A DNA stretch of 32,562 nucleotides from assembly GCA_023663915.1 (NCBI GenBank), contig JAMPGN010000015.1, forward strand, positions 1 to 32,562, read 5' to 3'. Position numbers and translations under genes: made by a program. The notes beneath the pieces were generated by a model, which saw nothing but the letters and a program-made list of their open reading frames with translations, did not search any database and had not been told where the DNA came from. This document shows, piece by piece, positions 25,597 through 32,562 of the stretch. Origin of the DNA: Eubacterium sp. (GTDB taxonomy: Bacteria; Bacillota_A; Clostridia; Lachnospirales; Lachnospiraceae). Positions within the stretch are counted from its first letter, which is position 1. Each line of letters begins with the position of its first letter.

Positions 25597-27210
25597 ATGG
25601 GTCGGAAAAAGGATGGCGTTGTGCCGGTCAGTATTATAATACCGGTATATAATGTCCGGGAATGGATTGATGAATGTATGGAGTCAGTCGTAAATCAGAC
25701 ATTTTCGGATTTTGAGGCAATATTGGTTGATGATGGTTCTACGGATGGCTCTGATGTCAAGTGCCGGGAGTGGATGGAAAAGGACGACCGTATTGTAGTA
25801 ATTTCCAAACCGAATGAAGGACTTTCCAAAGCCAGGAACGATGGTATAAAAGCGGCTAAAGGCTGCTGTATCATGTTTCTGGATTCAGATGACTGGATTG
25901 ACAGTCATTGTCTGGAAAAAATGTATACAAAGATGGCAGAGACAGGTGCAGATATTGTGGAATGTGATGTTTACAGATACAACGATCAGACCGGTGAAAT
26001 CACATACCGCGCCTGCTATGGGAATCTGGGGAGGGATTATACGCTGGAGGAGCGTATGAAATATGGATACACCGCCATATGGAAATGCATGTTCAGAAAG
26101 GAGCTTTTCACAGAGCATGAAGTACTATTCCCCGACTGTCATAGTCCGGCAAGGGCTGTATATGCATTGTTATTAGCGTTGAGTAAGCGGATCGAAAGCA
26201 TCCATGAAGCATTGTATTATTACCGGAGGTTTCGCAGCGGCTCCTTGTCAGAAACGCCCCGTGTCAACCAAGGAGATGAAAACGCAATAGGCATATTGGC
26301 AATGGACAATCTCCTGCAGGGATTCGAGCGGTGCGGATTGTATCAGCAATACGAAAAACTGCTCCAGGAGATCGTGAAAGTAAAACTTTCAGATTTACTG
26401 GCAGGCATGTTTTATAGAAGGGGAAGGGAAGAATTCCGGCAGCTTACGGAAAAGTATTACTCTTTTCTTGCAAAGCGTTTTCCAAAAGCGCCCGATTATA
26501 GATATATTACCTTTGGCGGATACAATTTGAACCGCATTTTATGGCATATGAATCTGCTGCATGATCCGTACTGCCGTTTTAATTTTTCCAGTATGATCGC
26601 TTTGATGAATCCTATATATGGCAAGCCGGTATGCAGGCATAAGAACCGTTATAGGGAGATTATGCTGGAAAGAGAACTAGAGAATCAGTTTTGGGATATT
26701 TTGCGTGAAGTTGCCCCGGAATATATTTTCATGGACTTGATTGAGGAAAGATTTGATGTGGCTGCATTTTGCGGCGGATATCTGACAAAAAGCGATGCCT
26801 TGGATGAAGCCGAATTTATGATGGAAGATGTAAAGATCATTCCAAGGGACGGGAGGATGTGCGGAGAATTGTGGCGGGAAAGCTGCCTTCGGTTTATTGA
26901 CAGGCTTCAAAGCCAGTATCCGTCAATACAGATAGTTCTCATAAAAAATTATTTAAGCGAAAAGGTCGGGGATCTGTATTCCCAGATCAATTACGATAAT
27001 CTGGATGAAATCCGCAGGCTGAATACTATTTTGAAAGAATATTACGCCTTCTTTGAAAGCAATTGTAGCAGGATACATGTGGTCGAAGCGTCGGAATGCA
27101 GCCATTACTATACGGATAAACAGTATGAATATGGTGCGATTCCTTCCCATCTGAATGAAATAGTGAATGACGATATAGCAAAAAGCATAGAAAAGGTGAT
27201 CGGTTTATGA
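25597..27210 (+). CDS. GT2 glycosyltransferase fused to a DUF6270-like C-terminal domain
   Basis: This protein has 537 residues. Residues 9-215 are a family 2 (GT-A) glycosyltransferase domain: VSIIIPVYNV at 11-20, VDDGSTDGS at 44-52, and a metal-binding FLDSDDW at 94-100. From about 303 to 535 there is a second domain resembling DUF6270 (SGNH-hydrolase-like), with PEYIFMDLIEERFDV at 374-388 and a following YLTKSD. DUF6270 proteins that I recall carry a GSCVSRD-type nucleophile motif. At the corresponding place, about 305-313, this protein reads TFGGYNLNR, so the catalytic serine seems absent. The C-terminal HLNEIVNDDIAKS is compatible with the family's end. It probably adds a sugar in the cytoplasm, with an accessory domain of unknown activity. 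It overlaps the next gene start by four bases. Confidence 0.8.
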   Translation: MGRKKDGVVPVSIIIPVYNVREWIDECMESVVNQTFSDFEAILVDDGSTDGSDVKCREWMEKDDRIVVISKPNEGLSKARNDGIKAAKGCCIMFLDSDDWIDSHCLEKMYTKMAETGADIVECDVYRYNDQTGEITYRACYGNLGRDYTLEERMKYGYTAIWKCMFRKELFTEHEVLFPDCHSPARAVYALLLALSKRIESIHEALYYYRRFRSGSLSETPRVNQGDENAIGILAMDNLLQGFERCGLYQQYEKLLQEIVKVKLSDLLAGMFYRRGREEFRQLTEKYYSFLAKRFPKAPDYRYITFGGYNLNRILWHMNLLHDPYCRFNFSSMIALMNPIYGKPVCRHKNRYREIMLERELENQFWDILREVAPEYIFMDLIEERFDVAAFCGGYLTKSDALDEAEFMMEDVKIIPRDGRMCGELWRESCLRFIDRLQSQYPSIQIVLIKNYLSEKVGDLYSQINYDNLDEIRRLNTILKEYYAFFESNCSRIHVVEASECSHYYTDKQYEYGAIPSHLNEIVNDDIAKSIEKVIGL

Positions 27211-28991
27211 GGTCGTTATTAGAGGAACAATATGAAAAATTATTTGAAACATATCACTTTGAGAAACCAATAGATGCCCGCAATGTTAATTTCATTATAA
27301 GAAAATCTCTAAGGTCTTTCTTGAAAGACAGCAAAAACCCGGCAATTTATTGTAATGGCGGTCATACCAGGATTCTTATGTCAGACTTCATGTATGAGTT
27401 GAAAAACGTAAAATATATTGTGGATAATTATGCAGACAAAACGGTTGATAACGGATTTAAGCTTATTAGGGACGGGGAACTGGAGAATTTAGGAATTGAC
27501 GCAGTCATTATTTCTTCTTTTAAATTTAAAGATGACATTGCCGAAAACTTAAAAAAGAATCATCCGGGAATCAGATACTTGAATCTGTACGAAAAGCTCT
27601 CGGAACATGGGATTGATTTACAATCCGATTATTATTACCATAATCATCCCTATCATCATTATCATACGATCAATACGATCCAAAGGGAAATAAAGGATTT
27701 GGCACAGACGGCGGATCTTGAAAAAGCATACCGCCAGCTAATCGAGCACTTTATCCATATTAAGGATTTCCGAACGGCAATCTGCCATGCAAAACGCCTG
27801 GAGAAAATCGTGAATGCAGAAGAAAACAGGAATCTGACATCAGACCTGGAGGAACTTTATGAAAATCAGAAGACTGCGATATCTGGTATTTCGGATAACA
27901 ATGTGTTGATGCTTTGCATTGATGGATTGCGATACCAGGATTTATCGGAACAATATATGCCTAAACTGGCGCAAGAATTTGATCGAAATGCGTTTGTATT
28001 TGATAACGCTTACTCGTTTTCCACATCCACATACGAAAGCCTTATACCGGTGTATAGTGAAAATGATGACCTAAGGACGGACTATTATTGTCAGGATGCA
28101 GTTTCTGAAGAGAGATGCCGTTTTATCAGAAAAGCGAAGGAACAGAACCGCCGCATATATTTTTATACGGATATGGATACTTATGTAGATGGTAAAGAAA
28201 TCAGATACAGTGGCATGTTTCAAACGGCGTCGGAGAAAATGTGGAATTTCATTCTGGATGCGCAGGAAGAAAAAAACGGATTGTTCTATATCCATATTTT
28301 ATATGAAAGCCATTTTTCTTTTTCAAATCCTTATACGGAAGATGAACTGATTTCTGAAGGAACGGCAATGCTGTTTGATTTCCTTCCCCCGAAAGGCGGA
28401 AAACTGCGTACAGATTACGAAAAACAGCATAAAGATTCTCTGTGTTATCTGGATGATATTTTGACGCCGATGTTAAACTTACTGGATTGCAGAATGCTGG
28501 CATATGCGGATCATGGAAACTTGATTTTAAAACAGACGTGTCATGTAATGGATCTTCAGGAAATAAAGTTTACTTGTGCAGAGGAATGGCTTCGTATTCC
28601 CTATGTCATTCGCTCTCCCGAGATGGGGACGGGAAGGAACGGGAAACTTGCTTCCCTCATGTCGTTGAATGACATTGTCATCTGCCTAATGGAGCAAAAG
28701 CCGTATATTGTACAGGACAAATCCTTTGTCAAAATTGCCAGATCCGAATTGTATAATCCGGATTTCCGGCATCTGTATAAGAAGATTGGGAAGGAACAAT
28801 GCCTGTTGGCATTTGAAGCTTTTGTTTTTGAGGCAGGGTATAAACTGCTGATATATGCCAATGGTGTAACCGGACTTTTCCGGACAGGCAGCGATGAAAC
28901 GTGCAGTGATGATACAGTGTTGAAGGAATTATTTCATAAAATCAAAGATGATATTACGGTATGTGACCTTGAAAGAATAAAGGTAGATTGA
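27207..28991 (+). CDS. Alkaline-phosphatase/sulfatase-fold phosphotransferase-like protein with N-terminal Rossmann-like domain
   Basis: This protein has 594 residues and no signal peptide or transmembrane helices. Residues 25-135 form a Rossmann-like domain (AIYCNGGHTRILMSD at 46-60, taking the place of a GAG-type loop). A helical linker follows at 155-225. Residues 231-480 resemble the alkaline-phosphatase/sulfatase fold: NVLMLCIDGLRYQDL with Asp239, a candidate nucleophile region FDNAYSFSTSTYESL at about 265-279, and the metal-site motif ADHG at 434-437. In LTA synthase and phosphoethanolamine transferases this fold moves a phospho-group to a polymer, but those enzymes are anchored by membrane helices, which this one lacks. 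A cytoplasmic phosphotransferase or hydrolase is likely. A conspicuous His-rich stretch (HNHPYHHYH, about 145-153) may bind metal. It starts with a four-base overlap on the GT2 gene. Confidence 0.7.
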   Translation: MRSLLEEQYEKLFETYHFEKPIDARNVNFIIRKSLRSFLKDSKNPAIYCNGGHTRILMSDFMYELKNVKYIVDNYADKTVDNGFKLIRDGELENLGIDAVIISSFKFKDDIAENLKKNHPGIRYLNLYEKLSEHGIDLQSDYYYHNHPYHHYHTINTIQREIKDLAQTADLEKAYRQLIEHFIHIKDFRTAICHAKRLEKIVNAEENRNLTSDLEELYENQKTAISGISDNNVLMLCIDGLRYQDLSEQYMPKLAQEFDRNAFVFDNAYSFSTSTYESLIPVYSENDDLRTDYYCQDAVSEERCRFIRKAKEQNRRIYFYTDMDTYVDGKEIRYSGMFQTASEKMWNFILDAQEEKNGLFYIHILYESHFSFSNPYTEDELISEGTAMLFDFLPPKGGKLRTDYEKQHKDSLCYLDDILTPMLNLLDCRMLAYADHGNLILKQTCHVMDLQEIKFTCAEEWLRIPYVIRSPEMGTGRNGKLASLMSLNDIVICLMEQKPYIVQDKSFVKIARSELYNPDFRHLYKKIGKEQCLLAFEAFVFEAGYKLLIYANGVTGLFRTGSDETCSDDTVLKELFHKIKDDITVCDLERIKVD

Positions 28992-28992
28992 A

Positions 28993-30093
28993 ATGAAGAA
29001 ACTTTTTTTCGTCATAAATTGTTACTCAAAAGGCGGCGGAGCCGAGTCACTGCTCACAGAGATTGTGAATCATCTGAATCCGCAAAAGTACGAAATCGGG
29101 ATCATGGAAATTATACATGATACGATAAAAACAGAACCTGTGAATAGTAATGTAAAGATATATCCTTATTACGTGAAGGCGGATGACCCGGAGCGGAAGA
29201 AAAAGATGTATTTTGTATATCATGAATGGGATAAGGTAATTAATGAGTATATTCCGTTAGATTATGATTTGTATATATCCTTTAATTATTTAAAGCCGAG
29301 CTTCCTCCTGCCATCGGATAAAAAAGCAATTGCGTGGATCCATGGAGATGTATACGATCTTGCCCAGACGGATAAAACCGAAGAAAGGGCATTACAGGAT
29401 GAAGCATTCTGTAAAGCGGACAGGATAGTATCCATCAGTGATATTACGACCCGGTCTTTACTGGATTTATTTCCGAATCATAAGGATAAAATAGAAATTA
29501 TTCATAATGGAATTGATGTTGAGGGAATAAGGAAAAAAGCAAAAGAATTTACTGAAATTCAATTGCAGCATCCTGCAATATTGTCTGTCGGAAGATTGGA
29601 GGAGAACAAGAATCCCTTAAGGTTACTGGATATTTTTGAAAAAGTGTATCATGAAAATGATACGGTACATTTATATTACCTTGGCTATGGAGATCTGGAG
29701 GAAGAGGTACAGGGAAGAGCGAAAGAAAAAGGGATCGAAAAGAATGTACATTTGCTTGGATATCATGATAATCCATTTCCGATTATTACACAGTGTGATA
29801 TAAGCTGTATGTTCTCTCATTCGGAAGGGTTTCCGATGGCGCTATTGGAGAGTGTGGCGCTTGATAAACCATTTGTTTCTTCTATTATTGGGGGGTCAAG
29901 GATTCTGGCAAATGAGCAGCGCTGCGGCAAGACGGCGGAGACGGATGAGGAAGCGGCGGCTGCGATATTGAAGCTGCTTCATGCGGATAGACAGCAGATA
30001 ATAGAAGAATGCCGCCGGTCTGTTGAAAGGTTTGAATTAGGTGCATATATCTGCCGGATTGAAGAACTTTTTGATAAGTTGTTAGAGTCGTAG
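28993..30093 (+). CDS. Glycosyltransferase family 4 (GT-B) protein
   Basis: This 366-residue protein is typical of GT4 in length and layout. The N-terminus reads KKLFFVINCYSKGGGAESLL with the Gly-rich acceptor-side loop. The linker carries IIHNGIDV. The donor-binding half contains ILSVGRLEENKNP and the E-x7-E motif SEGFPMALLESVALDKP, with Glu278 and Glu286. GT4 enzymes transfer a sugar from a nucleotide donor with retention, usually in the cytoplasm during capsule or polymer repeat assembly. There is no signal peptide. The gene starts one base after the previous stop, with AAAGGTAG upstream, so it belongs to the same transcription unit. The donor and acceptor sugars cannot be deduced. Confidence 0.92.
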   Translation: MKKLFFVINCYSKGGGAESLLTEIVNHLNPQKYEIGIMEIIHDTIKTEPVNSNVKIYPYYVKADDPERKKKMYFVYHEWDKVINEYIPLDYDLYISFNYLKPSFLLPSDKKAIAWIHGDVYDLAQTDKTEERALQDEAFCKADRIVSISDITTRSLLDLFPNHKDKIEIIHNGIDVEGIRKKAKEFTEIQLQHPAILSVGRLEENKNPLRLLDIFEKVYHENDTVHLYYLGYGDLEEEVQGRAKEKGIEKNVHLLGYHDNPFPIITQCDISCMFSHSEGFPMALLESVALDKPFVSSIIGGSRILANEQRCGKTAETDEEAAAAILKLLHADRQQIIEECRRSVERFELGAYICRIEELFDKLLES

Positions 30094-30138
30094 AAACCGT
30101 ATCAGAAAAGTTGTTAATTTTATGGGAGAAACAGATGT

Positions 30139-31227
30139 ATGTATAGTGTGAAAGATTTTATGCATCGTATAGAAATGTGTGAGGGGCTGGTTTGCTATGG
30201 CACCGGTAAGCGTTTTAGGACATTTGTGGAGTGCTTTCGCGGAACATCGGTATTAGATAAGGTGATGTTCTGCATAGATATCAATGAAAATCTGCAAGGT
30301 ACGAAGATTAATATAGAGAATCGTGAACTTACAATATTCCCGATTAGTAAACTAGCGGAAATCAAGGGAAAGAATATTGTTTTGATGATCACTAATTTGC
30401 GCTATGACGAAGTGGTGATGGATTTGTCCGGGAAAAACCTGCTTCAAAATATAGATTATTATTGCTTTACCCATTTACACGGCATGATTTTAGAAGATAA
30501 AGCAATGAGTAAAAAAATTCCGGCGGACTGCAGACTCACCCGGGAAGCTGTTATTCCGAAGGTGATTCATTATTGCTGGTTTGGTCACAATCCAATACCT
30601 GATAAATATAAAAAGTGGATGGAAAGCTGGCATAAATACTGTCCCGATTATGAAATAAAAGAGTGGAATGAGGACAATTACGATATCACTAAGAATGCTT
30701 ATATGTACGAAGCTTATCAGAATCAAAAATGGGGTTTTGTACCGGATTATGCCAGATTGGATATTATCTATGAGCACGGAGGAATCTATTTAGATACAGA
30801 TGTTGAATTAGTTCAGAATCTGGACGATATGTTATATCAAAAGGGATTTGCCGGGTTTGAACGGGAGAACTCAGTAGCGCTTGGATTGGGATTTGGTGCG
30901 GTCAAGGGGTTGCCGATTATAGGAAAGATGCGGGACATGTATAACGACCTGCATTTTGCCAATCAGGATGGAAGTTTAAATATGATAGCGAGTCCGGAGT
31001 ATCAGACGAATTTGCTTTTGGAAAAAGGCTTAAAACCAAACGGGGAGTATCAGATTGTAGATGATCTGGTTATTTACCCGGAGAAGATGTTCAGCGGTAA
31101 GTGCCCTTACACAAGAAGGGTCAGGCTGACGTCCTATACGAAATCAATCCATCAATATGAAGCTTCCTGGACGGATGATGAGTGGAGAAGGCGCAATGAG
31201 CAGTTTGAGGCGGAGATGAACGGATAA
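30139..31227 (+). CDS. GT32 (OCH1/capsular type) glycosyltransferase with N-terminal Rossmann-like domain
   Basis: This protein has 362 residues. The C-terminal domain, about 138-340, is a family 32 glycosyltransferase: VIPKVIHYCWFGHNPIP at 138-154, WNEDNYDI at 176-183, and the metal-binding D-x-D in GGIYLDTDVEL (Asp219 and Asp221). The N-terminal 120 residues look like a degenerate Rossmann domain, LVCYGTGKRFRTFVE at 17-31 followed by KVMFCIDIN. It is related in pattern to the N-terminal domain of the protein at 24771. GGGAGAAAC lies upstream of the ATG at 30139. The fused N-terminal domain is additional to the usual 200-250-residue GT32 enzyme and might provide regulation or complex formation. 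It probably transfers a hexose to the growing surface polymer. Confidence 0.88.
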   Translation: MYSVKDFMHRIEMCEGLVCYGTGKRFRTFVECFRGTSVLDKVMFCIDINENLQGTKINIENRELTIFPISKLAEIKGKNIVLMITNLRYDEVVMDLSGKNLLQNIDYYCFTHLHGMILEDKAMSKKIPADCRLTREAVIPKVIHYCWFGHNPIPDKYKKWMESWHKYCPDYEIKEWNEDNYDITKNAYMYEAYQNQKWGFVPDYARLDIIYEHGGIYLDTDVELVQNLDDMLYQKGFAGFERENSVALGLGFGAVKGLPIIGKMRDMYNDLHFANQDGSLNMIASPEYQTNLLLEKGLKPNGEYQIVDDLVIYPEKMFSGKCPYTRRVRLTSYTKSIHQYEASWTDDEWRRRNEQFEAEMNG

Positions 31228-31266
31228 TAGGCGTAATGATAGAAAATATGCTGGGAGAGAGCAGAT

Positions 31267-32562
31267 ATGGGAAGAGTGTATAGAAAGCAGGTTATGGATA
31301 TATTGAACCTCATGGAGAAGATGCATGGAGAAATTCAAAAAGCGGTTCAACATAAAGAAACGCAGCGTGCCAGTCAGTTGATTGCTGAGACGCAGGAATC
31401 GGCGATCATACTGGGGAACAGTGTCGAGGAACGTATGGGAGAAGAAACCTGTACGGTTAAGGCAATCGAGGAGTATTGTGAGTTGGCATATCAATTACAT
31501 ACTGCGTTAGAACAAGGACTCAGATCAGATGTTATCCTAGGAAATTTGCATAGCCAGTGCCGGAAGATCCGTCAAAATGCAGAGAAAGAACTGTCGAATC
31601 AATATGAAATGGTATTTTTGCCGTATAAGGCGTCTATGTGGGATTCTTTGGAGAGCGTATGGCGGGCGGCAGATGCGGATCCGGATTGTGAAGCTTATGT
31701 AATACCGATCCCATACTATGACAAAAATCCCGACAGGACTTTTCGGGATGAACATTATGAAGGGGAAGAATTTCCAGAGGATATTCCTGTTACGCATTAT
31801 CTGGAATATGATTTTGAAAAAAGACACCCGGATATAATTTTTATCCATAATCCATATGATGATCATAATTTTGTCACAAGCGTACACCCTTATTTCTACA
31901 CGGCAAGATTAAAAGAGTATGCGGAGAAACTAGTATATATACCATATTATGTTTCGGAGGAGCTTAACCCGGACAGTGAGGCGATCATAGAAGAAAAAGC
32001 AGGTCTGTCGTTGACGAACGGGGTTCTTCATTCGGATATGGTTTTTTTACAGTCAGAAAATACAAAAAAATTGTTTGTTAATATATTAGAAAAAAATATA
32101 CCTGAAATTGACCGCAGCTATTGGGAAAATAAAATATGGGGATTAGGTTCGCCGAAATTAGATCGAGTAAATAGTGTGATACGTGATGACGGCAGGCTTC
32201 CGCAGGGCTGGCATGACATGATCTATACGGAATCCGGCACACGCAAAAAAGTGGTCTTCTATAATATCAGCATCGCCGCACTGTTAAGAAATCCTGATAT
32301 GTTAAATAAAGTTAAGGATGTGCTTATGTTTTTTAAAGGGAATAAAGATGTGACATTATGGTGGAGACCCCATCCGCTGTATGATTCCACACTGGCATCC
32401 ATGAGACCGGAAATGCTGCTGGAATATCAGCAAATCGTAAATCAATATCAGCAGGAGTCCTGGGGGATTTTTGACAATGGCGTTGACCTGCAATGGGCGA
32501 TTGCAGAAACAGACGCCTATTATGGGGATAATAGTTCCGTGATACAGTTGTTTAAGGAAGCC
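31267..32562 (+). CDS. CDP-glycerol glycerophosphotransferase-like protein (3' end missing)
   Basis: The frame is open from ATG 31267 to the right edge (432 residues visible), so the gene is truncated here. The first 110 residues are helical and charged, perhaps a coiled coil. From about 118 (MVFLPYKASMWDSLESVW, then DADPDCEAYVIPIPYYDK) it resembles the CDP-glycerol:polyglycerophosphate glycerophosphotransferase (TagB/TagF-like) fold. The telling parts are HPDIIFIHNPYD, YIPYYVSEE, WGLGSPKLDR, then TLWWRPHPL and YYGDNSSVIQLF near the edge. The His of RPHP and the DNSS segment correspond to conserved donor-binding/catalytic sites in that family. GGGAGAG lies about eight bases upstream of the ATG. 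The enzyme would transfer glycerol-phosphate, or a related CDP-linked group, to a surface polymer. It fits the cytidylyltransferase fusion gene upstream. Confidence 0.8.
   Translation, partial: MGRVYRKQVMDILNLMEKMHGEIQKAVQHKETQRASQLIAETQESAIILGNSVEERMGEETCTVKAIEEYCELAYQLHTALEQGLRSDVILGNLHSQCRKIRQNAEKELSNQYEMVFLPYKASMWDSLESVWRAADADPDCEAYVIPIPYYDKNPDRTFRDEHYEGEEFPEDIPVTHYLEYDFEKRHPDIIFIHNPYDDHNFVTSVHPYFYTARLKEYAEKLVYIPYYVSEELNPDSEAIIEEKAGLSLTNGVLHSDMVFLQSENTKKLFVNILEKNIPEIDRSYWENKIWGLGSPKLDRVNSVIRDDGRLPQGWHDMIYTESGTRKKVVFYNISIAALLRNPDMLNKVKDVLMFFKGNKDVTLWWRPHPLYDSTLASMRPEMLLEYQQIVNQYQQESWGIFDNGVDLQWAIAETDAYYGDNSSVIQLFKEA

Overview
The window looks like chromosomal DNA from an anaerobic Firmicute, probably a clostridial Lachnospiraceae-type organism. 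The reasons are strong AGGAGG-type ribosome binding sites, Gram-positive style surface-polymer genes (LicD, a TagD-like cytidylyltransferase, a CDP-glycerol transferase), and an AAA/PD-(D/E)XK protein of a kind abundant in gut clostridia. No taxonomic marker gene is present, so this is inference. All convincing genes lie on the + strand. I see no rRNA, tRNA, CRISPR array or insertion sequence.

Region 1 (1-5211) is an ABC importer fragment. It has a solute-binding protein cut by the left edge, with a WD/propeller-like N-terminal part, then two MalF/MalG-type permeases. No ATPase gene is present. A membrane-anchored HlyD/RND-type adaptor protein follows, also without a visible exporter.

Region 2 (5272-20350) is the most unusual part. 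A good extended -10 promoter at 5272-5300 precedes ten tightly packed or overlapping genes covering 15 kb. The last two resemble the alpha-xenorhabdolysin (XaxA/XaxB, YaxA/YaxB) binary alpha-pore-forming toxin in length, order and helical character. The eight genes before them encode large, mostly beta-rich proteins without signal peptides: a DUF6603-like 910-residue protein, three proteins of unrecognised families (one with 1131 residues), two neighbours sharing an Ig-like module, a protein ending in a Hint (hedgehog/intein) domain, and a small acidic protein. The layout suggests that the toxin is made together with a large cytoplasmically assembled accessory or carrier apparatus. This is my candidate for an undescribed system.

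Region 3 (20351-22217) is a single AAA-ATPase/PD-(D/E)XK gene with its own plausible promoter.

Region 4 (22360-32562) is a surface-glycan locus whose genes point to phosphodiester decorations. It contains LicD, a cytidylyltransferase fused to a Gfo/Idh/MocA oxidoreductase, a Rossmann/ParB-like protein, a GT2 fused to a DUF6270-like domain, an alkaline-phosphatase/sulfatase-fold protein, GT4 and GT32 glycosyltransferases, and a CDP-glycerol glycerophosphotransferase-like protein cut by the right edge. This region reads visibly more AT-rich than regions 1 and 2. A likely truncated membrane-protein remnant sits at its left border. The genes probably make and modify a teichoic-acid-like or phospho-decorated capsular polymer.
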